NCBI GenBank assembly: GCA_013314795.1 | Contig: JABUEZ010000066.1 | Span: 1 to 9,664 of the forward strand | Length of the DNA stretch: 9,664 bases | Origin: Candidatus Profundicultor aquiphilus | Lineage (GTDB): Bacteria; Atribacterota; Atribacteria; Atribacterales; Caldatribacteriaceae | Reading direction: 5' to 3' | Shown here: in pieces, positions 1 through 5,159 of the stretch | Layout: each line of letters opens with the position of its first letter | Position numbering within the stretch: the stretch's first letter is position 1 | Notes under the pieces: generated by a model | Seen by the model: the letters and a program-made list of their open reading frames with translations, nothing else | Database searches by the model: none | What the model was told of the DNA's origin: nothing | Translations under genes and position numbers: made by a program

Positions 1-1
1 C

Positions 2-70
2 CTCGCAAAACTTGCCAGGGAGGTCAGGCAATGGCGAAACAAGCTCAGACGACCGCTAATCCACCGTTGA
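2..70 (+). CDS. C-terminal tail of an upstream gene (partial)
   Basis: An open frame enters from the left edge and stops at TGA 68-70. It reads like a basic helical protein tail (LAKLAREVRQWRNK). It would overlap the next gene's start by 40 bases in another frame. In related elements the gene before this helicase is often a primase/polymerase, but nothing here identifies it. With only 22 codons visible, the frame may be fortuitous. Confidence 0.3.
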   Translation, partial: LAKLAREVRQWRNKLRRPLIHR

Positions 71-1740
71 CCCCTGAGGAGATGATGGCTCTCCTGCAGG
101 AGGCTGGCTTTGAGCTTCCCGGAGAGAAGAAGGAAACGCAGGCGGAAATGCTGGTGAAGCTGGCGCTGGAGAAGGTGCAGTTGTGGCACGCTCCGGATGG
201 CACAGAGTATGCCACCGTTCCGGTAGGTGAGCACCTGGAGAACTGGCCGCTTTCTGGGAAGGCCTTCCGGGAGTTTCTCGCTTATCTCTTTTTCCAGAAG
301 AACAGAAAGCCACCCGGGGCACAAGCTCTCCAGGATGCGCTTTCGCTCCTTTCGGCAAAAGCTCGTTTTGAGAGCGAAGCACGGAGCGTGTTCCTGCGGA
401 TTGCCGGTGATGGCAACAGGATTTACGTCGACCTCGGCGATGAGGATTGGAGCGTGCTGGAAATTACCGCAAAAGGCTTCCAGCTTTCCCTGCGCCCTCC
501 GGTCTTGTTCCGCAGGAGCAAAGGGATGCTTACGCTTCCGTATCCGGATGAAACTGGTGACATCAACACCCTGCGGGAATTCCTGCAGCTTGAGGATGAG
601 GAAGCGTGGGTGCTCATCGTCTCCTGGCTGGTGACGAGCTTGCGCCCCCGAGGGCCGTATCCGATCCTTGTGCTCCACGGAGAACAGGGAAGCGGAAAGA
701 GCACCCTGGCCAGGATTCTGCGCTCTCTGGTGGATCCGAACACCTGCCCCCTGCGCTCCACTCCCCGGGAGGAAAGAGACCTGGTGATTGCCGGGAGAAA
801 TGGTTGGGTGCTCGCCTTTGATAATCTCTCCGGGATTCCGCTTTGGCTTTCAGATGCGCTCTGCCGGATTTCCACCGGTGGCGGCTTCTCCACCCGGAGG
901 CTCTATACAAATGATGAGGAGGAGCTTTTCTCGGAAGAGCGCCCCATCGTGTGCAACGGTATCGATGAAGTGTCGGAGCGCCACGACTTCCTGGATCGCT
1001 CTCTCATTGTTACGCTTCCACCAATTCCACCGGAAAAGCGCCGGGATGAGACTACCCTTTGGGGGAAGTTCGAGAGCATCCGCCCCCGGATCTTTGCCGG
1101 CCTCCTCCAGGCAGTTTCCGCTGGCCTGCGCAACTGGGATGAGGTGCGACTCTCCAATCCTCCCCGGATGGCCGATTTCGCTCGCTGGATTTGCGCTTGC
1201 GAGGAGGCTTTGCCGTGGAAAGCAGGAACGTTCCTCCGAGCTTACGCTGAAAATCGAGATTCAGCGATCCAGCAGGTGGCCGAGCTCGATCCGCTCATCG
1301 TGGCACTGGAAAAGCTCCTCAGCGACTCCGGTGATGCCTGGGAGGGAACAGCCACGCAGCTTCTGATGGAGCTATCCGCTCAGGTGAGCGAATCGGTGAA
1401 GCGTTCCAAATTGTGGCCATCGACAGAGAAGCTTTTAGGAAAGCGGCTCAATTGCTCGGCCTCCTTCCTGCGTCACCTGGGAATCACGATCAGTGCTTTC
1501 CGGACCGGAAGGAAACGCATCCTTAGAATAAGTAAGGATGGAAATGTCACTAATGTCACTAACGTCACAAGCCAGGATTTAAGCGGATTTGAGGCTGTGA
1601 CATTAACGCAGGCGAAACGTCACGCAAACGTCACAGAAACGTCACCGCTGAAAGGCGCTTCGCAAGCGGATGGTGACACGTGTGACGTTTATGACAAGAA
1701 AAATCCTACCCCTTCTAATAGGCTGGAGGAGGAGTTCTGA
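31..1740 (+). CDS. Mobile-element replication ATPase (SF3/D5-like primase-helicase)
   Basis: This is probably the replicative helicase of the element, acting at its origin. The 569-residue protein has a Walker A motif GEQGSGKST at residues 217-225, a Walker-B-like hydrophobic strand ending in FDN (263-265), a sensor-1-like Asn at 309 (IVCNG) and an arginine-finger-like FLDRS at 320-324. This is the order seen in phage and satellite D5/SF3 helicases. The N-terminal 200 residues carry no primase motif that I can recognise. Residues 400-500 look like a helical DNA-binding tail. The last 65 residues are low-complexity (NVTNVTNVTS) because the DNA there is a repeat array. The ATG at 31 follows GGGAGG with 7 bases of spacing, although the frame is open to the window edge. 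The TGA shares its last base with the next ATG. The ATPase class is well supported; the exact family name is not. Confidence 0.8.
   Translation: MAKQAQTTANPPLTPEEMMALLQEAGFELPGEKKETQAEMLVKLALEKVQLWHAPDGTEYATVPVGEHLENWPLSGKAFREFLAYLFFQKNRKPPGAQALQDALSLLSAKARFESEARSVFLRIAGDGNRIYVDLGDEDWSVLEITAKGFQLSLRPPVLFRRSKGMLTLPYPDETGDINTLREFLQLEDEEAWVLIVSWLVTSLRPRGPYPILVLHGEQGSGKSTLARILRSLVDPNTCPLRSTPREERDLVIAGRNGWVLAFDNLSGIPLWLSDALCRISTGGGFSTRRLYTNDEEELFSEERPIVCNGIDEVSERHDFLDRSLIVTLPPIPPEKRRDETTLWGKFESIRPRIFAGLLQAVSAGLRNWDEVRLSNPPRMADFARWICACEEALPWKAGTFLRAYAENRDSAIQQVAELDPLIVALEKLLSDSGDAWEGTATQLLMELSAQVSESVKRSKLWPSTEKLLGKRLNCSASFLRHLGITISAFRTGRKRILRISKDGNVTNVTNVTSQDLSGFEAVTLTQAKRHANVTETSPLKGASQADGDTCDVYDKKNPTPSNRLEEEF
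1543..1689 (+). repeat. Iteron-like array within the helicase gene, possible replication origin
   Basis: Nine copies of a 9-bp motif (consensus AAYGTCACN or its complement) lie here. Direct copies start at 1543, 1552 and 1561 (9-bp spacing) and at 1616, 1627 and 1638 (11-bp spacing). Inverted copies start at 1596 (TGTGACATT), 1672 (degenerate, GGTGACACG) and 1681 (TGTGACGTT). A small hairpin CGCTT/AAGCG sits at 1655-1667. The array dictates the odd Val-Thr-rich tail of the protein, so selection is probably on the DNA. Regular spacing near one helical turn fits initiator binding sites; the origin role is inferred. Confidence 0.65.
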
Positions 1741-2126
1741 TGGATGAGGCTATCGGTGTTCTCCGAACTCTGAAACGCCGTGGGTGCAATATAAGACGAG
1801 AGGGCCAGAAGCTTTTTGTTGCTGGCCCGCTCACCGATGAACTGCGGATGCTCATCCGGGCACACAAGAAGGAAATCCTGGAAATCCTCGCTTCCGGGGT
1901 GCCTTCCTTCTGCCCCGGATGTGGAAAGCGCACCCTCCACGTGAGGAAGGATGATGAGGAAGCGAAGCCAGGAAAATATTCCATCCACACCTGCGTGGAG
2001 TGTGGCTTTAGCCACTACATGAAGCCGCTCATCACCCGGGTGCTGGAGGCCTTCCCGGGGAGTGCGGCAGTGTATTACGAGAAAGCAAGCGAAGAAGAGG
2101 GGATCGAAAGCAACGGCGAAGAGTGA
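1740..2126 (+). CDS. TubC_N-like domain plus zinc-ribbon protein
   Basis: A 128-residue protein with two parts. Residues 1-50 resemble the TubC N-terminal fold (LRTLKRRGCNIRREG, then LTDELRMLIRAHKKEILEIL). That fold was first described as a docking domain in tubulysin synthesis but is common in small proteins beside phage and island primases. Residues 58-90 form a zinc ribbon with C58-x2-C61 and C85-x2-C88 as likely ligands. It starts on the last base of the helicase stop (TGATG), so it is translationally coupled and probably works with the helicase in replication. Its precise role is unknown. The C-terminal 30 residues are acidic and probably disordered. Confidence 0.7.
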   Translation: MDEAIGVLRTLKRRGCNIRREGQKLFVAGPLTDELRMLIRAHKKEILEILASGVPSFCPGCGKRTLHVRKDDEEAKPGKYSIHTCVECGFSHYMKPLITRVLEAFPGSAAVYYEKASEEEGIESNGEE

Positions 2127-2134
2127 ACTCTACC

Positions 2135-2186
2135 CGGGCAGGCCAACACCCCCACCCCCCGGCATCCCTCCCGGGGGGCCTGCCCG
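2135..2186 (+). other. Large GC-rich hairpin between genes
   Basis: A perfect 10-bp inverted repeat, CGGGCAGGCC at 2135-2144 and GGCCTGCCCG at 2177-2186, encloses a second one, CCCCCCGG at 2155-2162 and CCGGGGGG at 2171-2178. The two share two bases, so they are partly alternative folds. No T-run follows, so it is not a standard terminator. It lies just before the terminase-small-subunit-like gene, where phage and satellite genomes often hold packaging sites. A transcript-processing or stabilising hairpin is equally possible. Confidence 0.55.
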
Positions 2187-2229
2187 AACTGTGGGGACTC
2201 CAAGGCGAGAATACTGGAAAGGACTGGTG

Positions 2230-2619
2230 ATGATTGTGAGCCATGGACCAAAGCTGAGCAGGAAAAAGGAACTGGCGGTGGCGGCACTCCTCCAGTCGGC
2301 CACCATCAAGGAAGCGGCCGAAAAGGTGGGGATTGCTGAAATCACCTTATGGCGGTGGCTGAAAGAGGAAGAGGAATTCCGCAATGCTTTCCGGGAGGCC
2401 AAACGAGAAGCCGTTTCCCTGGCCATCTCCCGGGTCCAGCAGATCTGCGGGGAGGCGGTGGAAACTCTGCGGGAGATCATGCTTACCGGCCAGGCAGAAT
2501 CACCCCGGGTGCAGGCGGCCAGAGCAATCCTGGAACTGGCCCTGAAGGCCCTGGAGATTGAGGAGATGGAAAAGCGACTTGAGGAACTGGAAAAAGTGGT
2601 GTTCGAGAAAGGAGCGTGA
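2230..2619 (+). CDS. HTH/coiled-coil protein resembling a phage terminase small subunit
   Basis: A 129-residue protein. Residues 23-45 form a helix-turn-helix (TIKEAAEKVGIAEITLWRWL), followed by an all-helical segment with a conserved-looking block (EAVSLAISRVQQICGEAVETL) and a C-terminal Glu/Lys coiled coil (about 108-126). This layout matches small HTH proteins of Firmicute islands that resemble TerS, the DNA-recognition subunit of phage packaging. No large terminase is seen in the window, so a packaging role is not shown; it could be a regulator. An ATG at 2230 preceded by AAAGGA was chosen. The frame is open further upstream, but that extension is a Pro/Gly-rich translation of the hairpin region. 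It lies 4 bases before the next gene. Confidence 0.65.
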   Translation: MIVSHGPKLSRKKELAVAALLQSATIKEAAEKVGIAEITLWRWLKEEEEFRNAFREAKREAVSLAISRVQQICGEAVETLREIMLTGQAESPRVQAARAILELALKALEIEEMEKRLEELEKVVFEKGA

Positions 2620-2623
2620 GACC

Positions 2624-2875
2624 ATGGGAAAAGACCTTAAAAAGAGGGTGGATGAAGTATCCAAAGTTGTGGGTGCAGAAAAAAAAGAGAAGCGCCATAT
2701 TTTCATCATCCAGCCAGATTTCAAAGGGAACTACGTGCTCACCCACGAGGGGAAGGAGTATACCTTTCCCACCATAGAGGAAGCCCAGCAGTTTGCCATG
2801 GAGCACAATCCCAAGCGCATCTTGACCATCAGCGTGCTGGAGGACAAAAAGCCAGACGAATCTGACCTTTCCTGA
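2624..2875 (+). CDS. Small unknown protein, tandem paralog A
   Basis: An 83-residue protein I do not recognise. A Lys-rich helix (1-25) is followed by a predicted beta-hairpin (IFIIQPDFKGNYVLTHEGKEYTF cut here as three strands at about 27-49), a helix (IEEAQQFAMEH) and a last strand with an acidic tail. The ATG at 2624 follows AAGGAG in the end of the previous gene. The pattern G-x-[YF]-V-x4-G-[KE]-x2-x-F-x3-EE is shared with the next gene, so the two look like an old tandem duplication. Operon position suggests a DNA-metabolism or regulatory accessory, but no function can be assigned. Confidence 0.65.
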   Translation: MGKDLKKRVDEVSKVVGAEKKEKRHIFIIQPDFKGNYVLTHEGKEYTFPTIEEAQQFAMEHNPKRILTISVLEDKKPDESDLS

Positions 2876-2883
2876 CCTTAAAA

Positions 2884-3129
2884 ATGCGGAAGCTCAAAGA
2901 ACGAATCGAGGCCCTGGAGAGGAAACTGGGCACTGGTGCGCCAAAGCTTTCCTTATGTGCTGTGCGGAAAGAGGGAAGCCAGTTTGTGGCGGAACTCGAC
3001 GGGGAAAGGCATGTTTTCCAGGATAAGGAAGAATTGGATCGCTTTCTGGAGAAGCACGGAATAAACTTCTGCCTCATCCTTGAGGACGACGTTCCGGATT
3101 TCGATCCAGGGAAGCAGGCCCCCGAGTAA
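2884..3129 (+). CDS. Small unknown protein, tandem paralog B
   Basis: An 81-residue protein with a short coiled coil (KLKERIEALERKL, 3-15), then a strand-strand-helix-strand pattern like that of its upstream neighbour: KEGSQFVAELDGERHVF, KEELDRFLEKH, then CLILEDDVPDFD. The start ATG lies 8 bases after the previous stop with no purine-rich Shine-Dalgarno, so it is probably translated by coupling. Its stop codon lies in the loop of the operon terminator. Function unknown. Confidence 0.65.
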   Translation: MRKLKERIEALERKLGTGAPKLSLCAVRKEGSQFVAELDGERHVFQDKEELDRFLEKHGINFCLILEDDVPDFDPGKQAPE

Positions 3130-3144
3130 TCCGGGGGCCTTTTT
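3116..3144 (+). terminator. Intrinsic terminator of the rightward operon
   Basis: The 9-bp stem AGGCCCCCG/CGGGGGCCT (3116-3124 and 3132-3140) is followed by a T-run to 3144. The stop codon of the last gene is in the loop. On the minus strand the hairpin has no T-run, so it would end leftward transcripts poorly. Confidence 0.9.
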
Positions 3145-3155
3145 GCACTCAATCG

Positions 3156-3545
3156 CTAACAGGCTCCGAAGAAATTCTCCACAATCCCTGGGGTGATGGG
3201 CAACATACACAATCCCCGGGATGCCTTCTTGATTTCCTGCAGTTTCTCCTCGCTCAGGAACTGTGCGGCTCTCTGGAACACTCCCTTGAACAGCTTCCGC
3301 TTCTGCTTTTTCAGGATTTCCGGGTAGTGGGAGAACACCACTCCCAGGGTAACGACTTTCTTCCGCTCTTTCTCTGGCAGATCGGGACGAACAAAGAGGA
3401 GATTCTCGTGCCCCCGGGAACAGTAAAGGCACCCCCAAAGCGATTTCATCTTAAACTCCATTACTCGGAAATCTTCGAGCTTCTCCTCATCGATAAACTC
3501 CGCAATTTCCCGAAATCCTCTCTGCACTTTGCTAAGACCCGCCAT
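3156..3545 (-). CDS. Unknown 129-residue protein, last gene of the leftward operon
   Basis: I do not recognise this protein. It is mixed alpha/beta and basic. It has a C39-x2-C42 pair (WGCLYC) and one more Cys near the C-terminus, too few to call a standard zinc finger. A middle helix is strongly basic (ILKKQKRKLFKG). The ATG at 3545 was chosen because GGGGGAGG sits 6 bases upstream; the frame opens 7 codons earlier inside the HTH gene. It overlaps the end of the HTH gene by 14 bases, indicating coupled translation. It meets the rightward operon head to tail at the 3116-3144 terminator. Confidence 0.6.
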   Translation of the reverse strand: MAGLSKVQRGFREIAEFIDEEKLEDFRVMEFKMKSLWGCLYCSRGHENLLFVRPDLPEKERKKVVTLGVVFSHYPEILKKQKRKLFKGVFQRAAQFLSEEKLQEIKKASRGLCMLPITPGIVENFFGAC

Positions 3546-3726
3546 TACGATCCTCCCCCTTTCCATTGATTTTCAAAAACTCCCTCAAAGCACTTTCTGG
3601 CACCCGCCACAATCTTCCTATCTTCACCGCTTTGAGCTTCTTCTCCCGGATCCACTTCCTTATCACATACTCCGTTACCTTCAGTTTCTGCGCTACTTCT
3701 TCCACCGTGTAGAACTCTTCCACCAC
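3532..3726 (-). CDS. Excisionase-type MerR-like helix-turn-helix protein
   Basis: A 64-residue DNA-binding protein. Residues 6-50 match the excisionase/HTH_17 pattern: YTVEEVAQKLKVTEYVIRKW, then an IREKKLKAVKIGRLWRVP wing, then a short recognition helix with ALREFL. Such proteins act as recombination directionality factors (Xis) or small repressors in integrated elements. The start is one of two consecutive GTG codons (3726 or 3723) behind GGGAGGTGAT; the second has better spacing. Its position in an element that ends in a tRNA attachment remnant supports a Xis role, but a regulator of the 4690-4830 control region is possible too. Confidence 0.75.
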   Translation of the reverse strand: MVEEFYTVEEVAQKLKVTEYVIRKWIREKKLKAVKIGRLWRVPESALREFLKINGKGEDRNGGS

Positions 3727-3736
3727 ATCACCTCCC

Positions 3737-3760
3737 TAAAGGGCCACTCGAAGGTGGCCC
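3737..3760 (-). terminator. Hairpin between SWIM and HTH genes, weak terminator
   Basis: The perfect 7-bp stem GGGCCAC/GTGGCCC (3741-3747 and 3754-3760) is followed in the leftward direction by only TTTA before the Shine-Dalgarno of the HTH gene. It may reduce transcription into the last two genes or act as a processing or stability hairpin. Confidence 0.4.
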
Positions 3761-3764
3761 GTCC

Positions 3765-4193
3765 TCACTCCAGCAGGCGCTCCAGGGATTTCTCTGCTTC
3801 CTCACCCCGGATTTTCTTCACCGTGCTTTCCACTTCCAGCACCCGGGAAGAGACCGCTTTGAGGAGCTTTATAATCCACTCCGGAGTGAGCGTTCGCAAA
3901 AGCTTTTCCTCTTCGGCGTTGAGGAAGCGCTTCAGCAAATCCGCTTCTCCCTCTTTTTTCTCCTCTTCCACCCTCTTCACCTTGGAGCGTTCTTCTTCCA
4001 CTTTCACCCGGATGGCGGAAAGGTGCCGGCAAACTTGCCCGTTCACTCCGGCTTTGCAGGTGCAGGTTCCTTTTTCCGGGTCCACAATGTAGGCCTCTTC
4101 CATCTTGGGATGGCGGACCGACCAGCGCCCGCCATCCAGCCTTTTAATCTCATACGAGGAAAGCACTTCCTGCACCTTCTCCTGAGGTGTCAC
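3765..4193 (-). CDS. SWIM zinc-finger protein
   Basis: A 142-residue protein with a SWIM-type zinc finger: C44-T-C46 and C55-R-H57 in TCTCKAGVNGQVCRHLSAI, preceded by the usual strand (YIVDPEKG). SWIM domains bind DNA or protein partners and are found in SWI2/SNF2 ATPases, MuDR transposases and small proteins of thermophile elements. The rest (60-140) is a highly charged coiled coil rich in Glu, Lys and Arg. The GTG at 4193 was chosen: it overlaps the stop of the upstream gene (GTGA) and follows GGGGGTGG. A longer frame to 4238 exists but would overlap the upstream gene by 49 bases. Partner and role are unknown. Confidence 0.7.
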   Translation of the reverse strand: MTPQEKVQEVLSSYEIKRLDGGRWSVRHPKMEEAYIVDPEKGTCTCKAGVNGQVCRHLSAIRVKVEEERSKVKRVEEEKKEGEADLLKRFLNAEEEKLLRTLTPEWIIKLLKAVSSRVLEVESTVKKIRGEEAEKSLERLLE

Positions 4194-4468
4194 GGCTTCC
4201 ACCCCCTCACCACCCGGACGGTGAACTTCTCTGCCCATACTGAGTAGAGCTTTTTCTGCGAAGGGGAGTAGAAGTAATCCCCCACCCGTTGCACGTCCAG
4301 AGGGAGAAAATCGGTGGGAAGCAATCCTTCGTTCTCGCTTGTAATCTCTCCCTTCTGGTGGAGTTCTTCCACCAGGCCCTTGGTAAGCTCCTCAATGAAC
4401 ATCTCATCCATTCCCAGGAGAAAAAACTCTTTTTCTTTCTCCAGAAGCTCTTTCAGGAACTCATCCAT
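4190..4468 (-). CDS. Small acidic protein of unknown function
   Basis: A 92-residue protein I do not recognise. The first half is acidic and helical (EFLKELLEKEKEFF, then EELTKGLVEELHQ). The second half looks like a short beta unit (VGDYFYSPSQKKLYSVWAEKF then TVRVVRGWKP). The ATG at 4468 lies 6-8 bases after GGGGGTG; a GTG at 4477 is in frame but has no room for a ribosome site. Its stop overlaps the GTG of the SWIM gene by 4 bases, so the two are coupled and may act together. An intrinsic terminator lies just upstream, so expression depends on read-through or antitermination. Confidence 0.6.
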   Translation of the reverse strand: MDEFLKELLEKEKEFFLLGMDEMFIEELTKGLVEELHQKGEITSENEGLLPTDFLPLDVQRVGDYFYSPSQKKLYSVWAEKFTVRVVRGWKP

Positions 4469-4483
4469 CGCACTCACCCCCAG

Positions 4484-4515
4484 AAAAAAGCCCCCTGAGG
4501 GACATCCCTCAGGGG
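4484..4515 (-). terminator. Intrinsic terminator inside the leftward operon
   Basis: The perfect 10-bp stem CCCCTGAGGG/CCCTCAGGGG (4492-4501 and 4506-4515) has a 4-base loop and, on the minus strand, GC followed by TTTTTT (4484-4489). The stop codon of the 59-residue gene is inside the stem. The next gene starts only 16 bases beyond the T-run, so this splits the operon into a first cistron and a conditional remainder. Confidence 0.85.
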
Positions 4516-4688
4516 AGAAGGAGCATCATGAACTCTTCTTGCTCTCCGGGAGTGAGCTTCAGGCCCTGGCGAATCTTGGCCATCAGCTCCTGCGCCCGCT
4601 TATACTTGGGTGCCTCTTCCTTCCACCAGCACTCCACCGCTTCCTCTTGGGCCTTGCAGGCTTCCGCCCAGGTGAACCCTTTGACCAT
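4509..4688 (-). CDS. 59-residue protein, first gene of the leftward operon
   Basis: A short helical protein of unknown function: MVKGFTWAEACKAQEEAVEC, then WWKEEAPKYKRAQELMAKIR and a C-terminal helix. No known domain is visible. The start is well supported: a promoter lies 45 bases upstream, GGGGG is 8-9 bases before the ATG, and the Shine-Dalgarno sits in the loop of a small hairpin. It is followed directly by an intrinsic terminator, so it may be expressed alone. A divergently encoded short RNA is complementary to its leader, so it is probably the main target of that control. Confidence 0.65.
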   Translation of the reverse strand: MVKGFTWAEACKAQEEAVECWWKEEAPKYKRAQELMAKIRQGLKLTPGEQEEFMMLLLP

Positions 4689-4690
4689 TT

Positions 4691-4707
4691 TTGAAACCCC
4701 CTTTCAA
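4691..4707 (-). promoter_or_regulatory. Leader hairpin presenting the Shine-Dalgarno in its loop
   Basis: In the leftward mRNA, TTGAAA-GGGGG-TTTCAA forms a 6-bp hairpin whose whole loop is the Shine-Dalgarno of the 59-residue gene. Such exposure makes the site accessible to ribosomes and to a pairing RNA alike. Confidence 0.55.
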
Positions 4708-4711
4708 GGTG

Positions 4712-4727
4712 CTCTTGTTGCTCTCCA
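4712..4727 (+). repeat. 16-bp direct repeat, copy 1 (copy 2 at 4850-4865)
   Basis: CTCTTGTTGCTCTCCA occurs identically at 4712-4727 and 4850-4865. Copy 1 lies at the predicted 5' end of the leftward mRNA, which therefore contains its complement. Copy 2 lies in the loop of the rightward short RNA. A shorter TTCAAGG block recurs beside both copies (4703-4709 and 4868-4874). Confidence 0.85.
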
Positions 4728-4733
4728 AGTATA

Positions 4734-4762
4734 AGAATAACACATATTAATCTAAATGTCAA
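4734..4762 (-). promoter_or_regulatory. Leftward promoter
   Basis: On the minus strand TTGACA (4757-4762) is a perfect -35, and TATTCT (4734-4739) is a four-of-six -10 with a 17-bp spacer. Transcription would start near 4727. An alternative -10, TATACT at 4728-4733, matches better but has a poor -35. Either start puts the complement of the 16-bp repeat at or near the 5' end of the mRNA. Confidence 0.65.
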
Positions 4763-4770
4763 TAGATTAA
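4747..4770. promoter_or_regulatory. Palindromic operator over the leftward -35
   Basis: A perfect inverted repeat, TTAATCTA and TAGATTAA, with an 8-bp centre that contains the -35 TTGACA. Half-site centres are 16 bp apart, fitting a dimeric HTH repressor. The repressor is not identified; the HTH proteins at 2230 and 3726 are candidates, or it lies outside the window. Confidence 0.6.
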
Positions 4771-4818
4771 CACAAATTTTTCTAAAAATTTTTTGAAATT
4801 TTTTTGAACGCCCTGGAG

Positions 4819-4827
4819 TGGTATAAT
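4819..4827 (+). promoter_or_regulatory. Extended -10 promoter of the short RNA
   Basis: TGGTATAAT is a perfect extended -10. There is no good -35 at 17 bp, but A/T tracts at 4776-4805 could serve as an UP element. The predicted start is near 4834. It is divergent from the leftward promoter. Confidence 0.6.
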
Positions 4828-4833
4828 CATGAT

Positions 4834-4907
4834 GGTGCCGCACGACCCCCTCTTGTTGCTCTCCACTTCAAGGGGATCCTTTGGCCAGTGCGGCACCATC
4901 TTTTTTT
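4834..4907 (+). ncRNA. Putative antisense regulatory RNA, about 74 nt
   Basis: The predicted transcript is one hairpin. GATGGTGCCGCAC (4831-4843) pairs perfectly with GTGCGGCACCATC (4888-4900), followed by T7 (4901-4907); a start at 4834 keeps 10 of the 13 pairs. The 44-base interior holds CTCTTGTTGCTCTCCA (4850-4865), fully complementary to the leader of the leftward mRNA. The four C residues just before it (4846-4849) could also pair with the GGGGG Shine-Dalgarno if 10 mRNA bases bulge out. Pairing would block translation, or termination could change, as known for phage P4 CI and P1/P7 C4 RNAs. A short frame through it has no ribosome site and runs over the terminator. Expression is not shown. 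Confidence 0.55.
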
Positions 4908-5085
4908 GGAGCGCCCTCAGAGTGGAAAAAATGGAGAAAGACCTTCGGGGATGCTTGCGATTTACTACCCAGGGAAGCCACCCCGGGGGGAGGGGGTATG
5001 CCCCCCTTTGCACCCCTTCCCGGGTATGTGGGGACCCCAGGACGTGGAAAATGACCTTCTGAGAGGCACTGGAGGCTAACCGGAT
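4908..5085. other. Non-coding GC-rich segment with palindromes
   Basis: No credible gene is seen. Bases 4978-5041 hold clustered palindromes: CCCCGGGG, GGGGG-TATG-CCCCC at 4992-5005, CCCGGG and TGGGGACCCCA. G/C-runs resemble those of the hairpin at 2135-2186, but the two are not clearly homologous. It separates the control region from the cargo genes. Confidence 0.4.
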
Positions 5086-5118
5086 AAAAAGAGAGGCCCA
5101 GGAACTTCCTGGGCCTCT
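5086..5118 (-). terminator. Intrinsic terminator of the leftward cargo genes
   Basis: The perfect stem AGAGGCCCAGG/CCTGGGCCTCT (5092-5102 and 5108-5118) with a short loop is followed on the minus strand by CTTTTTA. It lies 42 bases after the stop of the beta-repeat gene. Confidence 0.85.
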
Positions 5119-5159
5119 AATAAAAGGTCAATAAGCCAATAAGCGCTCTATCTTATCAA

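Noticed and set aside
423..893. Long minus-strand frame opposite the helicase gene
   Set aside because: It is a shadow of a strong gene with clear ATPase motifs; its Ser/Arg-rich translation has no recognisable domain.
2062..2229. N-terminal extension of the TerS-like protein
   Set aside because: It overlaps the preceding gene and translates the GC-rich hairpin into a Pro-rich stretch; the ATG at 2230 has a ribosome site.
4804..5079. Rightward frames over the control region
   Set aside because: They cross the stem and T7 terminator of the short RNA, lack a ribosome site and are Pro/Gly-rich.
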